Assembly (NCBI GenBank): GCA_037903475.1
Contig: JBAJFG010000040.1
Span: 248,001 to 312,000 of the forward strand
Direction of reading: 5' to 3'
DNA: 64,000 nucleotides
From: Ancylostoma caninum
Lineage: Eukaryota; Nematoda; Chromadorea; Rhabditida; Ancylostomatidae
Shown here: in pieces, positions 1 through 9,482 of the stretch
How positions within the stretch are numbered: the first letter of the stretch is position 1
Layout: each line of letters begins with the position of its first letter
Notes under the pieces: generated by a model
Told to the model about the DNA's origin: nothing
Databases searched by the model: none
The model's input: only the letters and a program-made list of their open reading frames with translations
Made by a program: the position numbers and the translations under genes

Positions 1-411
1 TGACCTAGGAAAGTTGTGACCCCGACCTTTTGAGGTGGACGAATTCATCAAGCAAAATTGAGTGGTTGTGCTTTGTTCCAGTGGCTTATTTCAGTCAAAT
101 ACTAATAAGGCCACAAGATAAACCACATCCCGTGAATAGGCGGGAAACTTAAAATTTTGTGAATGTTTATGATTCCCGCTGCTTGCCGAAGGAATGCCAG
201 CCAAAATGACTAACTCATTGTGAGTTATGTAAAAACAGAAATAAAAAAGTGAAAAAGGCTCAACTCCTAACTGTTCTCTCATAAGGAAGCTGGGCTTGAA
301 GTCAGTGTCACACCTCAGATTATTTAAAATCTCGGCCGGTGTACAAGGCACCTCCCACCTTTCCACGGGCAGGCCGAGACTGCGGCGCAGTTTTCGGCAT
401 TGAGAACGCCT
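1..411. other. unassigned intergenic sequence
   Basis: I see no coding exon, RNA gene or terminal repeat here. Short open frames exist on both strands but lack recognisable motifs or convincing splice signals. Confidence 0.4.
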
Positions 412-563
412 ACACGAAACTCCAAACGTACGCAGACAAATATCCGCGATGCGACTCTCTTGGGCAGAGACGCTGGGCCCTCAGCATGCAAAGCGCCCAT
501 GTCTCTGCCCAAGAGAGTCGCGCCGCGGTCCCGACCCTCGTCTCCGTACATTTGGACTTCCCT
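412..563. repeat. foldback element with a perfect 21-bp hairpin stem
   Basis: Positions 451-471 and 501-521 are perfect reverse complements (left arm begins GCGACTCTCTTGGGCAG), separated by a 29-nt loop that itself contains a small GCTG/CAGC hairpin. The pairing continues imperfectly outward: TCCAAACGTACGCAGAC on the left resembles the complement of the segment near 540-560. This looks like a small non-autonomous foldback transposon. A structured RNA precursor is possible but there is no further support. Confidence 0.6.
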
Positions 564-1219
564 ATAGTATGTGGTCAATGGGATCAGCTAAGATGTATAT
601 ATTGCAAAGCATGCCTTTATGCCTCTCGTCTGTTTTCAACGTACGATTCTGCATAAACACCCCTTTCAGTCGACCCTTCTACACTTATGTCGTGGCGAAC
701 AGCGATGTGAGGCTTTATGTGATCTGTTAGGTGCGTAACAATATAATATCATAGTATAGCGATAACAATGCTGAGAAATATTCGACGTGCCGAACCACGG
801 TTCTTGACAAGGAGTGAAACAAAACACGACTTGGAAGAGCTTAGTGGGCAATAAGAAATAGCATAAGTAACACTCAACTAATCCAAGGAGGTAGAGTATG
901 ACCCTGGAGGATTTTATAAGGTATATCAACAATCAATAACCGTAGCTGATATGAGCGGAACGTGAGGAGAGGAACTGAATGGAATTCCCACTTCCACTGG
1001 GTCCCCGGGAATACCCTTGGTGGTGGTGGGAACTGACGTACCCCGATAAAGCAGGAAGTATGGTGATAATGCTTTACAGTGAGTGAACAGAAAAACCAAT
1101 GAAGGAGGTCAAGTTTGCCCTAGGCTGAGGTGATGTGAGGAACAAGAAAACTGGCAACTCGAGAACAGAAAAGGAACAAGTATTAACAATTCGAGAACAA
1201 GCACAATGAAGTACACCTA
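564..1219. other. unassigned intergenic sequence
   Basis: No gene recognised. It lies downstream, on the minus strand, of the broken tyrosine-recombinase element and may contain that element's 3' end, but I could not find a terminal repeat. Confidence 0.35.
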
Positions 1220-2202
1220 CTACTCAGTTATATGAGCGGGCCCCCCTTGAGTGTGTATGGAGTGAACAACATATGGCCTCATGGACCGAATGCTGGCCCA
1301 CCTGCCTCTACGCTGGACGGCTATCGGGTCTATTCCCTCGTCCAAGGCCTTCATTGTATCCCCTCTTCTAAAGCTATGAGGTGATAGTCTCCTTAACCCT
1401 GCTGCATCGCACATCCTCTTAATTTCTGCAGTCGTTTGCTAACCATTTCGATCCCTTCGCAGAAGCGAGCACATGGACGTCTGGGTCTGCTCTCAGACTC
1501 TGCCTCATGGCGATGTCGAGCCAGGTCTCTTTTGCCAGGAACACAGCTGCTCCCCTTTGGTTTTGGTCCACCTTGGATCTCAGAGATGAGTGGAGAGTTA
1601 AAGAATGTTACGTATTCTGGGAAGAAAATTAAGTAAACTTCAAAGGACTTCCTCTGTTACTGTGATTTCGATCCTCCAACAATCTGGTTGTTCCAAAACG
1701 TCTCGTGCCCTGACTTCCACCGCTTCCGATATCCTCATCAGCGCGCAGAACAGAAACGTCAGTAAGATGTGTGCTCTGTGTATCCTCCATTCCATCCAGG
1801 GCATCTGCTCTGGGGCTTTGAGAAGTTCAAGCCATTCTTTACTGCTGGCGAAGTTTTGGGTCGTGGTTAAAACTTCTCTTCTGCTACCCTTGACTATTTC
1901 GTCCAAAATTTTCCACCGCGTCGCTTCCTCAGGTTTACGCCCCCTCCTATGATAAGCGAGCGCAGCGACAAATGTGGCTAAGCTTCGATGGGAGACGGTT
2001 TGGCTAGTTCTGTCGAGATATATTGCGGCACTATCGAGATCGTTCCGCTTGCGATCTTGTGGTGTTGCCACGATCGAAAGTCGGAAATAGCGCGTTCATA
2101 CGCTCCTATCGTGTTGGGGGCTCTGGTTGCGGCTAGTAATTTTATCAGTACCTCTTGTACTTCCTCTTCCACTTCAACTGCCAGTTTCTGAAGGTGGCGC
2201 AC
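1220..2202 (-). pseudogene. broken tyrosine recombinase of a DIRS/PAT-type retroelement
   Basis: Read on the minus strand, three blocks in different frames together make a tyrosine recombinase. Block 2202-1978 is the N-terminal SAM-like part (NTIGAYERAISDFRSW). Block 2071-1640 continues it with a helical core and the first catalytic arginine in ALMRISEAVEVRARD. Block 1414-1220 holds the H-x-x-R box (SPHSFRRG) followed by GRWASIRSMRPYV with the terminal tyrosine. The frame changes near 2070 and again between 1640 and 1414, so no single protein can be made. Nematode genomes carry PAT/DIRS-like retrotransposons and Cryptons that use such recombinases. No reverse transcriptase is seen next to it, so the element class is inferred. 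It is a dead copy. Confidence 0.7.
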
Positions 2203-2234
2203 GTAGTGGTCCCAGAGCTCTTGAAGAGGTGAGT

Positions 2235-3067
2235 CTAAAACAAAACAAAGAAAAAATGTTGGAATTGAAGCGTCCCCATTTTTTGGCGGCTGAAAGGCCC
2301 GGAATGGGGCTCTAAATTTTTGTTATGGTCTTCTTCTCGAAATGGGCACTTCCGGAAATGGGGCCTGTTGAACCGCTGGACTGGTGGGGTATTATAGAAC
2401 GGATGATATCCTTCGCCAGCTGTTGCGTATTGGGATTGCATTCCGTACGTGGCGAATGGGACTTGCGGAGCCGGGGCGAAAGCGGGCGGATGCTGGAGTA
2501 GTGTTGCGAGATGGGATGGTAGCTGCTGCTACTGCTGAGGAAAGGCGGCGGGCATTCCTGTTCCCTCGGAATACCCGCCTCGTCGAAAGGGATTGCGGTC
2601 CAGCTTCTGTTTCTTACGAGTCTCCTACGATTTCATTGTTGCTGACTTTTTCAGATGGTCTGCGACTACTTTTCCGAATTCATCGGATTGATCTATGACA
2701 GATTCGACTTCATCGTATGCGTCAGCTAACTGGAAAATCGATGAATCGGTGTCAGCGCGACAACTGTAGTTAACCTTCTCCTCAAATTCCTCTTGAGCGT
2801 TGACATCTTCTCCTTCCTCTGAGCGGGGTCCTCCGTGGATTCGATTTCTTCTATATCGGTGATCCACTTCGACAACAGTGAGGCTTGCGCGTTCAGCCCG
2901 GGGTGTGACACAGTGGGTACTTGGAGTATAGACCGCTTAGCGGACGACTGCCTTTCTTCTTTGAAACGTTTCTCGACTATTTGGGTGATGAGCGGTCCAA
3001 CTTCTTCAGCGTCTTGCGAGGAGACGGAAGCAGAGACTTCGATGCGTTCAGACAATTCCTCGGTCAT
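2235..3067 (-). pseudogene. possible Gag-like ORF remnants upstream of the recombinase
   Basis: Minus-strand open blocks at 3067-2726, 2867-2625 and 2441-2235 lie directly upstream of the recombinase remnant and in its orientation. The first two are strongly charged and acidic (for example EEIESTEDPAQRKEKM and DAYDEVESVIDQSDE), and they overlap in different frames, as expected for a frameshifted coding region. I could not recognise a zinc knuckle or capsid motif, so Gag identity rests only on position and composition. They could instead belong to an unrelated decayed gene. Confidence 0.3.
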
Positions 3068-4315
3068 GATTCTAAAATCAGGCTTTGGTTTTCGGGTATA
3101 ATACCTGTGAACGAATTCCAGCTCGAAAATGCTTCACGTAATGAAACTCCACGGTACCACGGTAGAACGAAGCGACTCTGAGCTTCTCAAAAAATCAGCG
3201 CTCTGGACTAGCTATGGCAGGAGATAACCTATCCTACAAAAGATAAACCGAATAATATTGTACTATATGCGCCCTTGAGTGGGGAAGGTTAAATACGTAT
3301 AGAGTGATTTACGTATATGGCTAAAGTGTGGATTGAAGTCGGGCAGAAAAAAAGGAAAAGAATTCAAGCGACCACCTAACAGATTAACAAAGCCTAGACT
3401 GATCTTTTTACTTCTGTACTAAAGCTATTTCCCTTCTTAGAATGTTTCATTGCTAAATGATACTCCGTCGAAAACGAAAAGACGCCTCGAATTCAAACCT
3501 CGGACCGTGCCAACAAGGCATCGCCACGACCAGTAAAGACGGTCTCGTGAAAAGAGCTCTTTTCCTTTTCGAGGAACTCGTCCGCACCAAGTTGGATTGG
3601 TTCCTCAAAAATGGATTTTTTGACAGTTTTACGGGAAATCGTGTACATCATCGAACTCAGCGCGTCGAGTAGGTCTAGATTCTGTTGGCATCTCAAAATG
3701 AAAAAATAGGTGAGACACTGCCTTCAAAGCGCTAAAGGCAGCACCCACCGAAATTGTAGTAACTGAGATGTTGATCACTTTAGAACCTTAACAATTGTCC
3801 CAACAATTCTGCGAAGATAGTATAATGGTAGGTAAATCTTAACGTTTCCTAGATATAAGTAATTGAATGTTCAAGATCCTTGATTAGCAGGATCAGCGTG
3901 TGGTCGTTCGATCGAGTTGTGGTGACAGCGGAGCTCTGTTGCCAGGTGATTTGTAGGGCAGTCATTTCTTTTCTTTTTGAATAAGAGCTCTTCCTTCCCA
4001 CTTAGCTTTCCTCTTCTGTATTGCTTATCATAAGTTATATTTGTACTCGTTATTTTACAACAAATCGTTTAGTTATTGGTTAGTTAACAAATGCTTAATT
4101 AACAAATGTTTACTCGTGTGGCTGGTTCCCGCTGTTCAAGTCTCGCATTTTGCATAGTTTTTTGATCGTTTTAGAACTCGATGGTGTTTCTGCGATACCT
4201 TGATTGATTAGACTATCGCTTCAAGATTCGTTTTCTTTCGTCACCTTCAGGTACGCTGCAAAACAGCGTCGAAAACAGACTTCGCAAAACAGCTGGCAGA
4301 AAAGACAGCGGTATC
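3068..4315. other. unassigned sequence between repeat elements
   Basis: No confident gene. A minus-strand open block at 3696-3493 (67 residues) may be a further decayed part of the retroelement. The rest is AT-rich with no recognisable product. Confidence 0.3.
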
Positions 4316-4543
4316 AAAGTTATTCATGCTTGCGGCGCGTCAAAGTTTGCGCGCCTAGACAAAACTCCACAAAGTTTTCGCGCCGACCCAAAGCGGCGAA
4401 AATGGAAACGCGGTTCGTTCGCGCGGCAGTCGCAACGGCGAAACTAGGAACATTGCCGATCTGCCAGGATTTGTCTTCTACCTCTCTCCTTTGCACTGTG
4501 TATCGGCGCGTAAACTTTGACGCGCCGCAAGCATGAATAACTT
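4316..4543. mobile_element. palindromic MITE with ~39-bp terminal inverted repeats
   Basis: The left end reads AAAGTTATTCATGCTTGCGG and continues through GCGCGTCAAAGTTTGCGCGCC to 4354. The right end (4505-4543) is its reverse complement with one G/A mismatch. The interior is GC-rich and encodes nothing recognisable. ATC follows the right end and precedes the left end, a possible 3-bp target duplication. The structure is that of a miniature inverted-repeat transposable element; the superfamily is not clear. Confidence 0.7.
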
Positions 4544-5340
4544 TATCGATTTTTTTTGGATCAGTCCACATCGAGCACGTCGCGCAACTCGGCCCAACTT
4601 TCTCAAAAGCGATGAGTTGAGAGGTTTCAGCGGGAATTACGAAGGGTCCAATTGTTTTCGGCCTTGTAGCAGTGTCCAGTGTGCGCGATTACCTGATTGC
4701 TATTCATGCCAAAATATCGGGGTCGAAAATTCAGAAACTTATTAGAAGGAAGAATTTCTAACTCTGAACAAAAACAAAGAAGTTCTTTCAAGAAAAAGTA
4801 GAAATATTGGAAATTGTGAAAAAAAAGAGAGCTCAAAGCTCCGTAATGTCTCAGAAACACGGTTGTAGGGCTGCGAGTTTCTTTCTCTATTTTCATACTT
4901 TCATTCTCACGGAAATTGTGATTGATGGTTCTATTAGCCCTTTCAATAAGGTACTTAGTAGCCACTCGCTTGTAATGAGTATCTAGGCTTTAGACAGAAG
5001 TAATTTATCATGAAAACTAGGATTGGTGAGCAGCAACATACGAGACACTCCTCAGCTGGTACACTATTCCAACGTTTCTTTGTCAGATCATCTCAACGGT
5101 CGAGCTGAGAACGGCCTAAGCTAAGCTCAAAAATACGATATTTAGCGTGAGAATTTGGAGGGGATCTGCTGACAGTCGAGCTGTCATCCTAGATGAGCTG
5201 TGCTGACAGGGATTATAGTGGGCCCCTGGGCAACGAGTGTCAGTCCTTTCCCTTCTTGATGGTATGCTACTGCAGCACTAAGATAAATTCTGTTGAGCCG
5301 GATGAGACGACGTTTCCCGAGCAGAAACTTCTTTTGATAA
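4544..5340. other. unassigned sequence, possible 5' flank of the Penelope-like element
   Basis: No host gene recognised. The open frame of the downstream retroelement is closed by TAA at 5338-5340. If the element had a 5' untranslated region or an upstream exon with the true start codon it would lie here, but I cannot define its border. Confidence 0.35.
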
Positions 5341-8253
5341 CGGCTAGGAGTTGAGCCAGACCACCCCTTCTTTTCTTTCCGGTCTGCAAAAAACAGTAAT
5401 TCTATTAACGCTTCAAATTATTATACTACTAACAATTTCACACGAAGTAAGGTTAACAATATATACACTTTAGACAATTTCGGCAACTCTTGTAATTCAA
5501 AAACATGTGGCAAATGTCGAACATGTACGTATTTAGACCCCAAACCGTATGTTTTCTCGCATACGACAGGACTCCAGATATACACCTATACAACGGATAA
5601 CGCATCATGTAATAGTAGTAATGTTGTTTATTGCATTACATGTTTGCAATGCGGTTACCAGTATGTGGGAATTACAACACGTAAACTAAAACAACGCATA
5701 AATGAACATCTACATAACTTTAGAAAACATAGCACAACTAACTATTTGTATACACACTTCAATTCTGTTTGTACCAATATTGATTTTTCAGTTTCCATCC
5801 TAGATAATTTATCTACTAACACAGATAAGAAAATACTATTGCAAAAAGAACTGTTTTGGATAAAATTATTAATAACAGCATATCCTTTTGGAAACAATGA
5901 CAATATTAGCAGTTACGGTAATATTTCCAACATCGAAAATCCACTCACATTTCGTCCTAACCACCCTTATTTTTGTTTGAAAATTGTGAAACATCGTGCT
6001 AGAAATGGGCGAAAATGTCATAAAAATTCAAAACAACCAAATTCCTTCAGCAAGATTCTGTGCAAACAAACAAATTTTCAAGACGAGTTTTTGATGGTTG
6101 TAAACAAAATAGATAGTTTTCACACACTTAAACAATATGTATACTCTCTTACCAAAAGTAAAATAAATAGGCTCATACAGTACACTTTTGATCATAATTT
6201 CTTGTCAAATATACCTATAACTCAAAAACGATTTCTTCTTTGTCTACTATGCAAATTTCACTTTCAATACACACACAAAAATCGTAATAAATCAAACCAA
6301 AACTTCTGCAATCTTCCCGCTGTTTACATGAACGATATCCTTGACCACCTCAACATGAATAAAATAATGAATAATCATGTAATCAGAACAATTATCAACA
6401 ACAATTCTATAACACCATATATTCCGTTTAGAGTTGTGTATAAATATACTCCTCCATTATCGACAAAAGTCTTCAATTATAATCATACATTGAAAAGTTT
6501 GAAATATAAGAAACCTAATCATATACTAACAACAAGATGTATATGTGAAAATGAAATATATAAACCTTTCATAAATTCGTACCATAAACACATTATCACG
6601 GGAGATTCAAGGGTTGTGAACAACTACAGGATCTCCCAACTTATAAACAAAGGAACAAAATTCCGCCCTACTGTTCGCATGAGTAAACACACTTTACATG
6701 AATGGGTTTATTCTACAGTATCAAAATTCCTAGAAGTAATAAAATCGCGTTACAAATTGAAACATGAACACTTGTCGTCCATTGGGGCTTATATAAGACA
6801 AGAATTCTATTCAAAACTGAAGTCAATTTTTTATTCTGGAGGTCATAAACAAGATGACATAGTTACCTTTAGAGATTACGCGTCAATTCGAAGATTACAA
6901 GATAACTTTGTTTTCTGCCCAATGGACAAAGCCAGTGGAAACTATGCTATCATTTGCAAAAAATTCTACCTTCAACAAATTATGAAAGAAATGGGAGTGA
7001 AATACGAAAATCAAAATTTCATTCCCTCTCACACCAATAATACATACGAATATTACGCCAAAGAGACCATTGATCAAATAACATTCAGACATGAAAGTTT
7101 TCTTTCCAATCATCGTCTAGAACCAATTAATAATTCACAGATTCCAATTGTTTATGCAGTTCCAAAATTACACAAATCTCCAGCCAAATTCCGATATATT
7201 ACTGGTGCATTCAGCAGTACCATTAAACCACTGGCATTAGAACTTACTAATATCTTTACTTTTATTAAGAACCATTTTAAAAATTATGTTCAATCTATTA
7301 CATTCCGAAATAATTCTTTTCATGGATATTGGTCAATTAATGATATAAATATTAGCGAACATCTAAGACGACATAGTGCTAATAATATGAAACTGTTCTC
7401 AGCTGATTTTACTAATATGTTCACAAATCTTCCTCATAATACTATTCTTACAAATATTAGGGAAATCCTCAAAATCTGCTTCAGCAACGCTAACAAACAA
7501 TACATAGTTTGTTATGGACATAAAAAAGTATTTTATTCTGAGAATAGTGATAGCTGCAAAGGTAGATACTATACTATTATAGATATTCTTTATTTGGTTG
7601 ACTACCTTCTAAATAATAGTTTTTGTTCATTCGGTCCCCTTACATTTAAACAAAATATTGGCGTTCCACAGGGTGGCAATGTCAGTCCACTTTTAGCGGA
7701 CCTCACCTTATCATATTACGAATATATCTATACAAAGAACCACTCATATTCCGATATTTACTTCTTCCCATACAGATACATGGATGATCTTCTCATATTA
7801 CACAATACTACAGACAATACTATTTTAAAATTATTGACAGATGTATACCGAAGAGTATTGTCATTGGAACCTACACATATATCTAATTATGCATGCAATT
7901 ATTTAGATTTAGACATTAGTATAAACAATAATATAATAACTACAAAAATGTATAATAAAACTGACTTCTTCGGATTCCCCATAAAAAGATTCCCACATTC
8001 GTCTACAAACATCTCAATAGCAATTAAGAGAGCAACTATATATACTGAAGTACTAAGAACAGCACGCACCTGTTCTAATCGGGATGATTTTATAAATCGT
8101 CTAAAATTAACAAAAAATCTTTTATCAACACTAGGATATGACCAATTTTTTATTGAAAGCTCTTATTTACGCTGTTTATACAAAAACACATTCATCTTAC
8201 ATAAGTTTAGAATTGATTGTCAAACAAAAAGATTTGTGGAACAGTTGTTCTAA
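5341..8253 (+). CDS. Penelope-like retroelement ORF with N-terminal GIY-YIG endonuclease (Naiad/Chlamys-like)
   Basis: This is a single uninterrupted frame of 970 codons, stop at 8251-8253, with no ATG in its first 100 codons. The true start is therefore unknown, or the copy is 5' truncated. Codon numbers below count from 5341. Cysteines at 51, 56, 59, 62, 90, 98, 101 and 104 form a zinc-finger-like cluster. A GIY-YIG fold follows: VVYCIT near 97, then YVG at 108-110, then R-x-L-x-x-R-x-x-x-H, and a later LFWIKLL helix. The reverse transcriptase comes after it, with MDKASGN near 528, VPKLHKSPAKFRYI, DFTNMFTNLP at 689, GVPQGG at 774 and the catalytic YMDD at 813-816. Canonical Penelope elements carry GIY-YIG after the RT; having it before the RT is the published Naiad/Chlamys arrangement. 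All catalytic motifs are present, so the copy looks young. It is AT-rich compared with its flanks. Confidence 0.9.
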   Translation, partial: RLGVEPDHPFFSFRSAKNSNSINASNYYTTNNFTRSKVNNIYTLDNFGNSCNSKTCGKCRTCTYLDPKPYVFSHTTGLQIYTYTTDNASCNSSNVVYCITCLQCGYQYVGITTRKLKQRINEHLHNFRKHSTTNYLYTHFNSVCTNIDFSVSILDNLSTNTDKKILLQKELFWIKLLITAYPFGNNDNISSYGNISNIENPLTFRPNHPYFCLKIVKHRARNGRKCHKNSKQPNSFSKILCKQTNFQDEFLMVVNKIDSFHTLKQYVYSLTKSKINRLIQYTFDHNFLSNIPITQKRFLLCLLCKFHFQYTHKNRNKSNQNFCNLPAVYMNDILDHLNMNKIMNNHVIRTIINNNSITPYIPFRVVYKYTPPLSTKVFNYNHTLKSLKYKKPNHILTTRCICENEIYKPFINSYHKHIITGDSRVVNNYRISQLINKGTKFRPTVRMSKHTLHEWVYSTVSKFLEVIKSRYKLKHEHLSSIGAYIRQEFYSKLKSIFYSGGHKQDDIVTFRDYASIRRLQDNFVFCPMDKASGNYAIICKKFYLQQIMKEMGVKYENQNFIPSHTNNTYEYYAKETIDQITFRHESFLSNHRLEPINNSQIPIVYAVPKLHKSPAKFRYITGAFSSTIKPLALELTNIFTFIKNHFKNYVQSITFRNNSFHGYWSINDINISEHLRRHSANNMKLFSADFTNMFTNLPHNTILTNIREILKICFSNANKQYIVCYGHKKVFYSENSDSCKGRYYTIIDILYLVDYLLNNSFCSFGPLTFKQNIGVPQGGNVSPLLADLTLSYYEYIYTKNHSYSDIYFFPYRYMDDLLILHNTTDNTILKLLTDVYRRVLSLEPTHISNYACNYLDLDISINNNIITTKMYNKTDFFGFPIKRFPHSSTNISIAIKRATIYTEVLRTARTCSNRDDFINRLKLTKNLLSTLGYDQFFIESSYLRCLYKNTFILHKFRIDCQTKRFVEQLF

Positions 8254-8303
8254 AACATATCTTTAAACTGATATATCCAATTAGAAAATACTCAAAATAG
8301 AAA

Positions 8304-8552
8304 TTACTCTCCATCTATGCTCATTTCTGCGATCTCGTCCAGTGTTCGTGTTTGTTGGTCATTTGCATTACGTTCATATTGTCCTAGCCCCACCGATTCT
8401 TCTTTGATGCAACACAAAATTGCCACTACAACCCTAACAGCATGCTCATCAACTTTTACAAGTAATAGCATAACCTCCACTTGTTCACATATCATGGAGT
8501 AATTCTCATTTTTCTTGAAGCATCCAAGAGGAGGCAGGTACACAATGGGGTC
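8304..8552 (-). CDS. candidate terminal exon of an unrecognised minus-strand gene
   Basis: On the minus strand an 82-codon open stretch ends in TAA at 8304. It begins at a good acceptor: CAG complementary to 8553-8555, preceded by a T-rich tract. The peptide runs from DPIVYLPPLGCFKK through CEQVEVMLLLVKVDEHAVRVV to TRTLDEIAEMSIDGE. It is not low-complexity and looks like real coding sequence. I do not recognise the family and found no upstream exon, so this may be an orphan exon of a gene disrupted by the adjacent Penelope-like insertion. It could also be chance. Confidence 0.3.
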   Translation of the reverse strand, partial: DPIVYLPPLGCFKKNENYSMICEQVEVMLLLVKVDEHAVRVVVAILCCIKEESVGLGQYERNANDQQTRTLDEIAEMSIDGE

Positions 8553-9072
8553 CTGGACAAATGAAGTAAGTTTGTATGTATACGTGTTCGTTACCGTACA
8601 GTTGGGTGTAGTTTTATATGTTGACCTAGTATCCGTGCATAAAATTTCAAAAAATTTTAAAAAATGTGCTACAAGCATTTAAACTGTTATTTTTCAAAGA
8701 ATATCCAAATGCACGTATACGTAGGTTTATGTGTTTTACGTATACATACATGCTACATGCATACATTTATGTATGGATGTTCATGTAAGTATTTGTGTAT
8801 ACATATTCCAAAAATTCTCATTACACATTATAAGTTTCCTTTACCTTACTGACGAGTGCAGGAGGAAACTTATAATATAGCTTTGTTTTCGTATAAGGAT
8901 AATGCACGAAACGAAAACAAGCAGCAGATCCAAAAATTGAAATATTGAATTTCTCTCCTAGAGTCTGAAGCTTGCTACAATCTCATACACAGCCGCGAGA
9001 AGGCGTTGGGAAATGTCGTCAGCGCGAAATGTCAGCATCTCCTTGTAATCACTTGCTTAGATCTCTGGTAAA
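8553..9072. other. AT-rich sequence without a recognised gene
   Basis: It contains a run of short alternating purine-pyrimidine motifs (TACGTATACATACATG and similar, about 8710-8810). I see no coding signal. Confidence 0.4.
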
Positions 9073-9482
9073 ATGTCAACAAAAGGGATTTCATGGATAG
9101 ACCTATCCTGGGCATGTTCAATCGTCGTATTGCTGGTCGCTGTTAGCGTCGCCCATTGGGAATTGATGATTCATGCGATTTTCTGTTCTAGTATGTTATT
9201 TTTTTACAGGCGTGTATACTTGCTGTATCATAGTAGTGCATACTGTTAGTCACCAGATATGATTTACAATTTTTGTTCGGATTCGTCACAGGCATCAAAA
9301 GCTCTGAAAATGACAAAAGAACTCTTCTGCACTTTCATGATCTGGAAACTAGAGCTGTTCAGGAAAAAACTTCCCATAAACAGATGATGCTTCATGTTTT
9401 TATATATGGTATGGTTATATATTGGCTGGTTCCATTTTTTGTCCCAACGATAATGACGCGCATCTTCGGGATAATCAAATAA
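9073..9482 (+). other. possible small membrane-protein exons, unassigned
   Basis: A 57-codon frame from ATG 9073 encodes hydrophobic stretches (SIVVLLVAVSVAHWELM). A second block after an acceptor at 9288-9289 (TCACAG) ends with IYGMVIYWLVPFFVPTIM and a stop at 9480-9482, with AATAAATAAG immediately after. Both look membrane-spanning, but I could not join them with consistent phase. They may be chance frames in AT-rich DNA. Confidence 0.2.

Noticed and set aside
5290..5335. Possible hammerhead core (GGATGAGACG … GAAAC) just upstream of the N-terminal GIY-YIG element
   Set aside because: Box 1 reads CGGATGA instead of CTGATGA and no stem II can be drawn next to GAAAC.
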